Source: Silene noctiflora
Lineage: Eukaryota; Streptophyta; Magnoliopsida; Caryophyllales; Caryophyllaceae
Direction: 5' to 3'
Assembly: GCA_009801015.1 (NCBI GenBank)
Contig: VHZZ01008826.1
Location: 40,046 to 62,481 of the forward strand
Length of the DNA: 22,436 nucleotides
Below, in pieces: positions 9,491 to 18,704 of the stretch (position 1 is the first letter of the stretch; each line of letters opens with the position of its first letter). The notes beneath the pieces are model-generated. The model saw only the letters and a program-made list of their open reading frames with translations, had not been told where the DNA came from and made no database searches. The position numbers and the translations under genes are program-made.

Positions 9491-10027
9491 TGTAATACTC
9501 ACAATTTTCAATTTACGGTTTTAAAAGTAATTGAATAATTTAATTGAAACAAATTATATTTAAATTTTATTTTCAGTAAAATATATATATTTGAGTGTAA
9601 TATTCGTAAGTAAAACATTATTGCCCATCTAGAGTGTATGGTAGCCTTAAGACGAGTTTTTAGCTATTTTCGACTCACTTTAGAGTTGTTTGGGCCGAGA
9701 CATGAGTTGAGCCCATAAACCAATCATCTCCTCTCATAAAACCCCTCAAACCCTCCTTCAACCTCTCACTTTTCTCAGCAAACCTACCACCATTGTCACN
9801 CCAATCATCTCCTCTCATAAAACCCCTCAAACCCTCCTTCAACCTCTCACTTTTCTCAGCAAACCTACCACCATTGTCACACAAAAACACTCCCACGCTT
9901 AAGACACTCATATCTCCTTCGTTCCTCAACCGTTTTCCTTGTTTTTCGCGTCGTTCTCTTCCTTTTCTTCTTCTCCTTCTTAGTAAGTAAGAAAGTTTAT
10001 GTTTTTCCTCTTTTTGTTCCAATTTTT
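9491..10027 (+). repeat. LTR of element B family, copy 2, truncated
   Basis: Starts TGTAATACTC and matches the copy at 8186 with many substitutions and small gaps; shared blocks include 'GTAGCCTTAAGACGA' and the 'TCTCAGCA' region. It ends abruptly at 10027 where block C copy 2 begins. About 540 bases are present, about 455 after removing the artefactual duplication at 9720-9880. The apparent open frame across it on the minus strand is created by that duplication. Confidence 0.68.
9720..9880. other. Exact 80-bp duplication joined by a single N
   Basis: Bases 9720-9799 equal 9801-9880 exactly with an N at 9800. As with the duplication at 8228-8818, this is best explained as overlapping contig ends joined without trimming. 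Confidence 0.9.
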
Positions 10028-10976
10028 AAGAGCCTTAACTAGACATTCTAAGATAAATAGAACTATTACCATCTAAGTTTCCTGAGGTAGTGAATAACAA
10101 AGGTAAACAAAATCCAAAGTAATTTAAATTAAAATCACCATTAAAAGTTTTACTACAGGCCAAAGGTCAAATGACAGAACTTTACAATTTCTACGCAATG
10201 GAAATAAAGATAAACTAGGACATAAGATGAAGTCAACTAAGTCATCTAGATCACTAAGGTCAAATATCCTCCTTGCCTTGCACACATCCCAAGCTCCAAA
10301 ACTCTAACTCGTAACCTTTTATATAAATCTACTCCCCAATTAACCGGAAATATAAATTGTTTCACCACAGGACGCCATCAATTAAAGCATACATCATTTT
10401 ATTTTTGACACAGAAACAAACACACGTCAACCAAAGGTTGAGTAGGATAAATAAACAACAACGATAACACAAATGATATGAATGCAATGCAACGCAATAT
10501 GCCATGAATGCAACTGAGCTCATATCCCGAAACTCTCGTTCATTCCGCCAATCTCTGACCCGGGGTATACTCATCCCAGCCAAATGTTGAGGTATTCAAT
10601 CATCCCAGAAACAAGTCTTGCAGAACCACCTCGGGAATCCAATGCAAGTGCAATTGCAGATGTATGTATGCAACAAAAAATAATTCAATAATAACAAAAA
10701 TCATCACAGACACGAAGCTGGGACATCCTCAATGATTAATCCATCATAACCAATCAGTGCAATATATACATAAATATATTCTCATGCCTCATAAATAAGA
10801 ATGCAAGTAGTTGAGCAGTTACCCCATCTGATCAGCAATAATCCAATAATGCAAGCCAAATAATAATAAATAGTACCCTTTAATAAAATCGGTCACGTAA
10901 TAAAGTAATAACAATAAATTACGATTACTACATATTCTATTGTACAATTAAAAAATAATTAAGAATTAAATAATTC
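10028..10976 (-). mobile_element. Block C, copy 2, part before the element A insertion
   Basis: Matches 4590-5571 closely, starting at AAGAGCCTTAACTAGAC, with scattered substitutions and one deletion of about 35 bases near 10735 relative to copy 1. It lacks the first 20 bases of copy 1 (4570-4589), so its left end is truncated where it meets LTR B copy 2. It stops at AATTC (10972-10976), the target duplication of element A, and resumes at 19378. Confidence 0.85.
10972..10976. other. Target-site duplication AATTC, left
   Basis: AATTC abuts the 5' LTR. The identical five bases follow the 3' LTR at 19378-19382, and the unoccupied paralogue has a single AATTC at 5567-5571. This proves a normal integrase-mediated insertion. 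Confidence 0.95.
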
Positions 10977-11059
10977 TGTAATACCTCAGGTATTTTAGTC
11001 TTTGGGTTCTCTATCGAGTAAGTTATAATCAGAGTCTCGATGAATCTTGTTCCTTATAT

Positions 11060-11130
11060 GCTCGACCGAGTTGGAGAAACTCGATCGAGTAGGCGGTACT
11101 CGATCGAATACGTTAGTCACTCGATCGAGT
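11060..11130. repeat. Four-palindrome module in the 5' LTR
   Basis: Four copies of ACTCGATCGAGT or one- to two-base variants start at 11060, 11079, 11098 and 11119, spaced 19, 19 and 21 bases. They end about 60 bases upstream of the TATA box at 11189, a place suited to an upstream promoter element. Confidence 0.88.
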
Positions 11131-11188
11131 GCATGTGTTTATACGGGTTTTGTGTTCAGTTTGATTTTAAAGAAAAGGGGAGGCTTTT

Positions 11189-11195
11189 TATATAA
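11189..11195 (+). promoter_or_regulatory. TATA box of the 5' LTR
   Basis: TATATAA in the context CTTTTTATATAACAAC, with no other comparable box nearby in the LTR. It is conserved at 18217-18223 in the 3' LTR. It would drive the genomic RNA of element A from about 30 bases downstream, marking the U3/R border. Confidence 0.6.
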
Positions 11196-11637
11196 CAACG
11201 CTAGTTTCTTTTCATTTACCTTTATTTTATAAAATTTTCACACAAAACTCAAAGAACATAAGATCTACTCCTCTCTCTTTACTATCAAATCAAGGACTCT
11301 TTTTCATAGTTTTTGGGGCTTTTCATACCACCGCGTTCGTCGTCTCGTGGGTAAGTTTCCTATGTTGATTCATTAGTTTTGCTTAAACCCTAATTGGGTA
11401 GATTAGGGGTTTTGGGAGTTAATTAGTGTGTAGATGATGCTTGTATGCTTTTGTATAGGAGGTGACTTCGTAGAGGAAGCTCTCTGACCTTTCCTGCGCT
11501 AGTGTTGTGATTCCGTCTCAGGTAGGGTTTCCCAACTCGGTTATTGTTTAATTGGTTAAGATGATGTGGTGATATGATTATGATTGTGATTATGATAGTA
11601 TTTCTTAGTATTGTCATGTTTATAAGTTTTGTTGTGG

Positions 11638-11639
<2 letters not shown>

Positions 11640-11684
<45 letters not shown>
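11640..11684. repeat. (TTG)n microsatellite in the 5' LTR
   Basis: About fifteen TTG units, with imperfect flanking units just upstream. The 3' LTR has a longer tract at the same place, so the length has drifted since insertion. Translated on the minus strand it gives a false poly-threonine protein. Confidence 0.93.
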
Positions 11685-11685
<1 letters not shown>

Positions 11686-12350
11686 GTATATAGTTTGCGA
11701 GGTTCGTCCTCGGCTGAGTGGAGTTATTTTCGGGAATGGCTTCACGCCCTTGTTCGCCCCTTGTGGTTCCCGTCACAAGGGGGATGTGCACATTAATGAT
11801 CATTGAGTTATTCGCTCTATGGTGTTGAGCGGGGCTTATGTGGTAAGGCTGCGGTCCCCACTGGCGGAGTGGATTACCTGTTGCGATGGGTAATCTGGCA
11901 GGGCTACACACTTGATATGTAGTCAGGTGATTGGAGAGTTGTGGAGTTTGGAGAAATGTGATGTTGTGTTGTTATTGTATTATTTAATTATTCGGTAACT
12001 GACCCCGTTTAATTGTTTGAAAACTATGGTGATCCATTCGGGGATGGTGAGCAGTTGATTAGCAGGTATGCTTTGGGATAGCTCGCGGGGCTCGACGGGA
12101 TGGAGTCATCACTTAGTTTGATAGATAGTCTTCCACTGACTTTACAATAATGTTTTTGGATATTTGCTTTACCACAGTTGTAATACTTCAGTTTTGGAGT
12201 TCAGTTGTATGACTTTAACAATTATACTTTAAATGTTGTTTCTTTATGGTCTCTTTTGATATATTGTACCTCGGGCAGCCGAGATGATAACATCTCCATA
12301 AGCTAGGGTGGTCTTGGTAAGGCACCTTGGTGTGTGAGGGTGTTATAAAG

Positions 12351-12363
12351 TGGTATCAGAGCG
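12351..12363 (+). promoter_or_regulatory. Primer binding site, tRNA-iMet
   Basis: TGGTATCAGAGC, three bases after the LTR, is complementary to the 3' end of plant initiator methionine tRNA. It primes minus-strand DNA synthesis. Confidence 0.93.
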
Positions 12364-13169
12364 ACGATTTTGGAACATGTAACCAATGAACCTAATGAAT
12401 ATAGAGAGTCAAACTAAAATGATTCTGGGTAGGAGTTTCTAGGAGCTAATGCAAAGGCTTGGGAGACGTCCTAAAGTTGCGAACTTGTCCTTGTAACTTT
12501 GAACCGGTCACAATAGGTGTGTCATGGGATCACTACCTGTTTTCTTTGTTGTCTTTAATGCATATGTGTTGGATGAAGTATGTGGTTGAAATGGTTGGAG
12601 AAGGAAGGTGGAAGTATGTGTTTCATGTGAGGTGTGAATTGCATGAGAAAGATGTGTTCATATGATTAAGTTAATTGTATTATTGGCGTATGATAGTAAC
12701 ATGTGGTTAGGAGTTTAATGTGGTATGTTATTTTTATGTTGTTGCGTAAAGTTTTATTAACAAAGCATGCGGGTAGTATAATTCGTGAGCATGACTCGAT
12801 CCAGTAGGAGGAACTTAATCGAGTAGGGTGGACTCGATCGAGTAGGGCTGACTCGATTGAGTGGGTCTTTTGTTGTGTTGGGCAGAAGTCCCTATTTCTT
12901 ATATACACGACCGAGTTAGTAGGGGACTCGATCGAGCTAGTCTTACTTGACCGAGTTAGTCTGGACTCGATCGAGTATGTTTTATGTCAGACCTGTTCCA
13001 TTTCTGGAAGTTTGGGGTACTCGATCTAGTGTGTAGTTTACTCGATCGAGTGGCTCCTACTCGACCGAGTACGGGTGTGTACTCGATCGAGTGTGTCTTT
13101 GTGCGAGTCATAATTGCTTTGAGCCGTAGGTTATGTGCTTACGTTTATCCCTTTTTATAGCTCAAAGAT
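12364..13169 (+). other. Untranslated leader of element A
   Basis: About 800 bases between the primer site and the gag start at 13170. The first 400 bases hold no clear structure. The last part, 12794-13092, contains three palindrome modules. The small open frames on either strand here have no resemblance to a protein family. Confidence 0.75.
12794..13092. repeat. Three four-palindrome modules in the leader
   Basis: Twelve ACTCGATCGAGT-like palindromes start at 12794, 12813, 12832, 12851; 12905, 12926, 12945, 12965; 13019, 13040, 13059 and 13081. Within a module the spacing is 19 to 22 bases. The modules repeat every 111 and 114 bases. The text just before the second module (TTCTTATAT) matches that before the LTR module (TCCTTATAT), suggesting that leader and LTR modules share an origin. 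Confidence 0.9.
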
Positions 13170-14302
13170 ATGCCGCCAAAGAGATCTGCAGCGTATGTTA
13201 TAAAGGCTCAAGAGATGAGCATCGAGGATATTGCCAAAATGATTGAGCACCAAGATGCGCTCACCGAGACCCTTAAAAGGTTTGTGAAGGAGAAGGAGAC
13301 AGGGGTAGACTTCCCCAAGATGAGTACTACCATCTCTCGGTTCAACCCCACTACCTATTTGGGCACAGGTGTGCCGATTTTGCTCGACAATTGGCACCGT
13401 GAGATGAAGAATATCCTCGGGGTGGTACATTCTCTAGAGGAGTTCAAGGTATAACATATTGCATTCTACCTAAGGGACTCCACTGGAGAGTGGTGGGACA
13501 AGTTAAAAGAGAATGCCTTGGAGAGTTACCTGAAGCAGAGCGCGACCGCAATCCCGTGGTCCGAGTTTAAGAGAGCTATGAGGAATGAGTTTGTTCCGAA
13601 GCACAATCGTAGCAAGTTGCGGATGAGTTTGACTCTTTTGTGATGAGTGAGGATATGACTTTGACGGAGTACTATCACAAGTTCAATGAGAAGTCAAGGT
13701 ATGTTAAGGATATGAGGCTGACTCCGGTGAATTTGGCGCTTCGGTTTGAGAAAGGGCTAACTTATAATATTATGGAAAATCTACCGGCGGGGACTCTTAC
13801 TGATGTTAAGGAATTTTATGAGAGGGCTGGATGGGCTAAGAGGTTGGTCGAACTGGCCAAGGAGACTAGAGAAAAGAGCTCGGAGAAAAGGAAGGCTGAG
13901 AGTGATGGTGGTAGCCAACCTAGTTACAAACGGGGTAACCACAATCAGCCTAAGGCTTATTCTTATGGGTCAGGATCCAGTGGAGGATCATCTTACAGTC
14001 ATGGTGGTCGCATTAGCAGCGCTAACTAGAGCATTGTGTGCTTCAACTGTGGCGGTGTTGGCCACGAGAGGCATGAGTGTACCAGTGCTGTTGGGAGGGG
14101 CTTTCAGAGACAGTCTCAGGGGAGCTTTTCTTAGGGACCAACGCAGAGCTTTTCTAGCAATCGGCCAGCTGGGTCATGGAGCAACCAAGGTGGGCAAGGC
14201 AACAATGGCGGTTTCAACCGCAATGGTGGTGGTTCCTATCAGTGCCCGACGATTAATGCCAATCAGGCATCATCTTCCAAGTCTACTACATTAGCTAGTA
14301 CG
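13170..14302 (+). pseudogene. gag: gag (capsid/nucleocapsid) of element A, broken
   Basis: Gag packages the retrotransposon RNA. The start MPPKRSA at 13170 is the first ATG after the leader and a typical chromovirus gag start. The capsid part includes STGEWWDKL near 13470 and DMTLTEYYHKF near 13655, both characteristic of the retrotransposon gag domain. A zinc knuckle of the form CX2CX4HX4C (C-FN-C-GGVG-H-ERHE-C) lies at 14039-14080. Stops occur at 13452-13454 (TAA), 14027-14029 (TAG) and 14132-14134 (TAG), with a frameshift near 13620. Downstream of the shift the frame continues straight into protease, as expected of a single Gag-Pol frame. Gly/Ser/Asn-rich linkers flank the knuckle. Not functional. 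Confidence 0.88.
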
Positions 14303-14925
14303 GTGCAAGGAGGTGGCCAAAATAATAGTGGCAAGCTCTTCATGATGGACAAGCAAGCCGCAGTGGATGATGCACAAGTGGTTACCGGTACATTTCTTGT
14401 TAATAACGTTCTTAGTTTTGTTCTGTTTGATTCGGAGGCGTCACACTCGTTTGTATTGTCAAGTCATGTTAAGTCTTTCGGTTTGGGGGAGTTTTTGTCT
14501 GTAAAGGATGAAGTTCTCATACCGTCTGGGGAGTCAGTGTCTTGTGGGAAGTTGTATAGAGGGGTATATATGGTTATTGGACAAGTTGATCTTCCAATTG
14601 ACTTGTTTGAGTTTCCTTTGGATGGTTTTGAGATGATAGTCGGGATGGATTGGTTGGGAAAGTATAAAGCTAGAATAGACTATCACCAAAAGAAAGTGTC
14701 NTTAAGGGGTCCTAAGGGTGTTAGGGTGTCTTGCCGTGGGTTTGTGGTCAAACCCAAAGTCAAGGTGATTGCAGCTATAACCTTGAAGTCTTACTTAAGG
14801 AAGGGGTGTCCTATGATCCTTTGTCATATATGGGATAGCCGATCAGAGAAGCCGAAAGTGGCAGAGATACTAGTTGTGGATGAGTTTGCGGATGTTTTCC
14901 CAAAGGAGATACCGGGATTACCGCC
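14303..14925 (+). pseudogene. pol: Protease domain of element A, active site altered
   Basis: The aspartic protease matures the polyprotein. Visible marks are KLFMMDK before the domain, VTGTFLVNN, the active-site strand LFDSEASHSFV, and IVGMDWL near 14636. The family motif is D-S/T-G-A; here codon 14435-14437 is GAG, so the invariant Gly is Glu, which should abolish activity. The N at 14701 is the third base of a TCN codon, so Ser is read whatever the base. Protease shares a frame with the second part of gag. The linker to RT ends in the VVDEFADVFP and GLPPRRDIHFSVEL stretch. Confidence 0.88.
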
Positions 14926-15654
14926 AAGGAGGGACATCCACTTTAGTGTGGAGTTGAAGCCGGGGACGAGACCTATATATAAGGCACCGGATGGCACCAA
15001 AGGAGTTGGAGGAGTTGAAGAAGCAGTTGGATGATCTGTTGGAGAAGGGATACATCTGACCTAGTGTATCGCCTTGGGGTGCACCAGTGTTGTTTGTGAA
15101 AAAGAAAGTTGGGAGTTTGAGGCTGTGTATCGACTACAGAGAGTTGAACCATGTCACAGTGAAGAATAGTATACTTTACCGAGGATAGATGATCTTTTTG
15201 ATCAGTTGAGTGAGGTTGGTGTCTTTTCCAAGATAGATCTCAGATCGGGATATCATCAATTGAGAATTCGAGAGGAGGACATACCAAAGACAACTTTTCG
15301 ATCGCGGTATGTCACTATGAGTACGTGGTGATGCCGTTTGGGTTGACTAATGCACCAGTAGTGTTTATGGATCTTATGAACCAGGTCTTCAGCCAATACT
15401 TGGATCAGTTCGTGGTGGTGTTTATAAATGATATCTTAGTCTATTCCAAGACTAAGGAGGAGCATACTGAGCATCTACGATTGGTATTGCAAACCTTACG
15501 CGATAACCAATTGTATGCTAAGTTATCCAAGTGCGAGTTTTGGTTAGAAAATGTGGCCTTTCTGGGCCATGTGATCTCTAATAAGGAGGTGTCGGTGGAT
15601 CCTAGCAAGATAGCTGTAGTGTCTAACTGGTAGGCACCAAAGAATGTGGCATAA
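14926..15654 (+). pseudogene. pol: Reverse transcriptase domain of element A, broken
   Basis: RT copies the element RNA into DNA. Motifs in order are [45 protein letters not shown] with the first catalytic Asp (15236-15238), [20 protein letters not shown] and [15 protein letters not shown]. The metal-binding pair, normally DD in F-I-D-D, reads N-D: codon 15427-15429 is AAT, one G-to-A step from GAT. Frame changes occur near 14990, 15175 and 15306, and stops at 15057-15059, 15631-15633 and 15652-15654. The first frameshift looks like a small deletion between short CCG repeats. Length and order match the family; activity is not possible. Confidence 0.92.
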
Positions 15655-16308
15655 GTTCGGAGTTTCTTGGGTTTGGGTGGCTACTACAGGAGGTTTGTCA
15701 AAGACTTCTCAAAGATTGCCAGACCTATGACAGCGTTGATGAGGAAAGAGAACAGGTTTAGCTGGGATGAAAGTTGTGAGACGGCGTTCCAAACAATAAA
15801 GAAGCGTTTGACTATAACTCCAATCTTGGCTTTACCTGAAGGGAGCGAGAAATTTGAGGGTATATACGGATGCTTCGAAAAATGGGTTGGGTTGTGTGTT
15901 GATGCAGAACGGGAAAGTCATTGCCTATGCTTCTAGGCAATTAAAGTCTTATGAGGAGAACTATCCGACGCATGATCTAAAGTTGGGTGCAGTTATATTT
16001 TCTCTAAAGATTTGGAGACACTATCTATATGGGGCGACCTTTGAGGTGTTTTCTGATCACAAGAGTTTGAAATACATCTACACTCAGAAGGAGTTGAATA
16101 TGCGACAAAGAAGATGCATGGAGCTCATTGGGGATTATGACATGGATATCATATACCATGAAGGGAAGGCGAATGTGGTGGCAGATGCGCTGAGTAGGAA
16201 GAGTGTGCATTCCCTATGCACATCTATGTCGCTGATGAGATTAAGGAATGAGGTGGCCAAGATGGGGATACATGTGATACAGAAGGGGGAGGCGGTGCTA
16301 GAGAGGAC
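15655..16308 (+). pseudogene. pol: RT connection and RNase H domain of element A
   Basis: RNase H removes the RNA strand of the hybrid. The thumb/connection part reads FLGLGGYYRRFVKDFS, then an apparent one-base insertion near 15857 shifts frame into [14 protein letters not shown], where the first catalytic Asp is at 15869-15871. The next motif reads THDLKL rather than the family's THDLEL: codon 15980-15982 is AAG, so the catalytic Glu is Lys. The later SDHKSL Asp and the DALSRK tail are intact. A conserved Trp in the RRWMELI motif reads Cys. The segment ends at a TGA at 16310-16312, with the downstream spacer in another frame. Confidence 0.9.
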
Positions 16309-17480
16309 TTGACAGTTGAGCTAGAGCTCTATGATGACATTCGAAGGAATCAGGCTCTTGATTCTAAGATTCAGGAGTGGAGGGCTGGGGTAGAGAAGAT
16401 GACAATGTCTCGGTTCTCTATTCATTCGGATGAGAGTGTTCGGTTCGATGGGAGGTGGTATGTACCTAAGGATGAAGAGATGAAAAAGCTGATTATGACG
16501 GAGGCTCATTGCTCTCCGTATTGAGTACATCCGGGTGGTGACAAGCTTTATAAGGAATTGAAAAAGACTTTTTGGTGGCCTGGGATAGGATGAAGAGGGA
16601 GACAGCTGAGTTTGTGGTTCGATGTTTGACTTGCCAGAGAGTCAAAGGGGAGCAGTGAAGACTGTAGGGTAAGATTCAGTCTCTTGAGGTACCAGAGTGG
16701 AAGTGAGAATCTATCTTTATGGATTTCATCGTGGGACTACCGAAGACTCAGCAAGGTAATAACATGATTTGGGTGATTGTGGATCGGTTGACCAAGTCAG
16801 CTAACTTTATTCCCATGAAAGATATGTGGAGTACGGTGCAGTTGGCGAATGGTTACAAGAAGAGTGTAGTGAGACTACATGGGGTGCCAAAGGATATTGT
16901 GTCAGATCGAGATGCGAGATTTATTTCTCGATTGTGGCAAGAGTTGCAGGAATTGATAGGTACTACACTGAAGATGAGTACAACTTTTCATCCTNCGACA
17001 GATGGGCAGACGGAGAGAACAATCAAGACCTTGGAGGACATGTTGAGGGCATGTGTGATGGAGTTCGGTGATAGTTGGGAAGATAGGTTGGATCTGATTG
17101 AGTTTTCCTACAATAACAGCTATCATACGAGTATTGGGATGGCTCCTTTTGAGGCTTTTTATGGGAGAAGGTTTAGGAATCCGATTTGTTCGGATGATAG
17201 CGCAGAGCCAGTAATTTCAGGACCATAGATGGTGCAGGACATGATTGAGCAACTAAAGTTAATTCGGCAAAAGATGAAGGCGGCTCAAGATCGACAAAAG
17301 AGCTATGTAGACTTATATCGTCGGGACATTGAGTTCCAAGTTGGGGATAAGGTTCTTTTGAAGGTGTCACCTATGCGTGGGGTGATGCGATTTGGTAAAA
17401 AAGGGAAGCTAAGCCAGAATTTCATTGGCCCTTATGAGTTTTTGGATCATGTTGGTGAGGTTACTTATCGCTTAGCCTAG
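16309..17480 (+). pseudogene. pol: Integrase domain of element A, broken but DD35E intact
   Basis: Integrase inserts the DNA copy into the genome. An HHCC zinc domain spans about 16505-16640 (EAHCSPY, VHPGGDK, RCLTCQR), split by a TGA at 16522-16524 and a frameshift near 16585. Stops also lie at 16656, 16665 and 16704. The core starts at MDFIVGLP. The catalytic residues are Asp 16722-16724, Asp 16905-16907 (VSDRDARF) and Glu 17013-17015 (DGQTERT). The last two are separated by exactly 35 residues, the DD35E rule. A TAG at 17226-17228 precedes the C-terminal part with the GPY motif (IGPYEFL, 17424-17441) and a TAG at 17478-17480. The N at 16995 falls in codon NCG, in the place of the usual Gln of HPQTDGQ. 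Confidence 0.92.
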
Positions 17481-17783
17481 CCACCAGCTTTGGACCGAGT
17501 ACACAATGTTTTCCATGTGTCTCAACTCCGGAAGTATGTGAGTGATCCTTCTTATGTGCTAGAGGTTGAGAACATTGAGTTGGATTAGTCCTTATCATAT
17601 GTTGAGGTGCCTAAGGAAGTCTTGGACCGCAAGGTTCGCAAGACTAGGAATGGGGAAACTGTGTTGCTAAAGGTGTTGTGGTCTAACCACAACGTTGAGG
17701 AAGCGACTTGGGAGACGGAAGAGGCCATGAAGGAGCGCTATCCTCATTTTTTTGATCAGGTATGTTTAGTTACGGAGACGTAA
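17481..17783 (+). pseudogene. pol: C-terminal chromodomain of element A integrase
   Basis: In frame with the integrase across two stops (17478-17480 and 17586-17588). VFHVSQLRKYV leads to a chromodomain at about 17598-17757 with VLDRKVRK, LLKVLWSNH, EEATWETEEAM and YPHFF. The element's own TAA is at 17781-17783. In chromoviruses this domain is thought to direct integration toward chromatin carrying particular histone marks. It assigns the element to the chromoviruses. Apart from the two upstream stops the domain looks unbroken. Confidence 0.9.
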
Positions 17784-18004
17784 CCTTGTTTCTTTAAGGG
17801 GGGTAGGAGATGATCGCATAAGTTTTGCTGCATTTTTGGGTCAGGTTTGGTCAAGTTTTCAGTATGTTTCGGGTTGTTTAGGTTGTGTTTTGAGTTTTAT
17901 GTTGGGATGTAGTTGTATCGTTGCGTTGTGTTGGGTATAGTGAGTTTTGTTTTCGGTATGAGTTTGAACTTCGGGGATGAAGTTCATTTTTAAGAAGGGA
18001 AGAC
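17784..18004 (+). promoter_or_regulatory. 3' untranslated region, RGGA hairpin and polypurine tract
   Basis: A hairpin at 17965-17986 reads TGAACTTC-GGGGAT-GAAGTTCA; with a G-T pair the loop is GGGA. Exactly 18 bases follow (TTTTTAAGAAGGGAAGAC), ending in the purine tract that abuts the 3' LTR at 18005. A second, G-richer purine run, AAGGGGGGTAGGAGA, lies at 17796-17810, about 195 bases upstream, and resembles the polypurine tract usual in this clade more closely than the terminal one does. Confidence 0.78.
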
Positions 18005-18087
18005 TGTAATACCTCAGGTATTTTAGTCTTTGGGTACTCTATCGAATAAGTTATAATCAGAGTCTGGATGAATCTTGTTCCTTATAT

Positions 18088-18158
18088 ACTCGACCGAGTT
18101 GGGGAAACTCGATCGAGTAGGCGGTACTCAATCGAGTACGTTAGTCACTCGATCGAGT
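18088..18158. repeat. Four-palindrome module in the 3' LTR
   Basis: ACTCGATCGAGT-like palindromes start at 18088, 18107, 18126 and 18147, spaced 19, 19 and 21, identical spacing to the 5' LTR. Differences between LTRs include substitutions inside palindromes (ACTCAATCGAGT here, ACTCGATCGAAT there). Confidence 0.88.
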
Positions 18159-18216
18159 GCATGTGTTTATACGGGTTTTGCATTCGGTTTGATTTTAAAG
18201 AAAATGGGAGGCTTTT

Positions 18217-18223
18217 TATATAA
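18217..18223 (+). promoter_or_regulatory. TATA box of the 3' LTR
   Basis: TATATAA at the position equivalent to 11189 in the 5' LTR. If active it could start transcription outward toward 19378. Confidence 0.55.
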
Positions 18224-18647
18224 TAATGAGAGTTTCTTTTCATTTACATTTATTTTATAAACTTTTCACACAAAACTCAAAGAATGTAAGATATACTCCT
18301 CTCCCTTTACTATCAAATCAAGGAATCTTGTTCATAGTTCTTGGGGCTTTTCATACCATCGCGTTCGTCGTCTCGTTGGTAAGTTTCCTATGTTGATTCA
18401 TTAGTTTTTCTTAAACTCTAATTGGGAATATTGGGAGTTTTGGGAGTTAATTAGTGTGTAGATGATCATGATTGTATGCTTTTGTATAAAAAGTGACGTC
18501 GTAGAGGAAGCTTTCAGACCTTTCCTGCGCTAGTGTTGTAATTCTGTCTCATGTAGGGTTTCCCTACTCGGTTATTATTTAATTGGTTAAGATGATGTGG
18601 TGATATGATTAAGATTGTATTTCTTAGTATTGGCATGTTTATAAGTT

Positions 18648-18649
<2 letters not shown>

Positions 18650-18703
<54 letters not shown>
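18650..18703. repeat. (TTG)n microsatellite in the 3' LTR
   Basis: About eighteen TTG units, longer than the tract at the same place in the 5' LTR. Confidence 0.93.

Positions 18704-18704
<1 letters not shown>

Larger units (their letters stand above)
10977..12347 (+). repeat. 5' LTR of element A (1371 bp)
   Basis: Runs from TGTAATACC to GGTGTTATA. The partner LTR ends GGTGTTACA, so the terminal CA has become TA here by a C-to-T change. It carries a four-palindrome module at 11060-11130, a TATA box at 11189-11195 and a (TTG)n tract at 11640-11684. A tract with stable spacing around 11700-11910 gives spurious minus-strand frames. The boundary is fixed by the target duplication on the left and the primer site on the right. 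Confidence 0.95.

Noticed and set aside
9675..10022. Minus-strand frame with an internal repeated segment
   Set aside because: The internal repeat is the N-joined artefactual duplication at 9720-9880, so the frame is not real.
11423..11911. Minus-strand 162-residue open frame with a long poly-threonine run (and its twin at 18514-18810)
   Set aside because: It is the reverse translation of the (TTG)n tract inside the LTRs; no domain, and it lies on the antisense strand of both LTRs.
12351..12363. Possible tRNA gene at the GGTATCAGAGC motif
   Set aside because: It is only the primer binding site next to an LTR; no cloverleaf can be drawn around it.
12794..13092. CRISPR-like spaced repeats
   Set aside because: The repeats are short palindromes with 7- to 10-base spacers in a plant retrotransposon leader; no CRISPR context exists.
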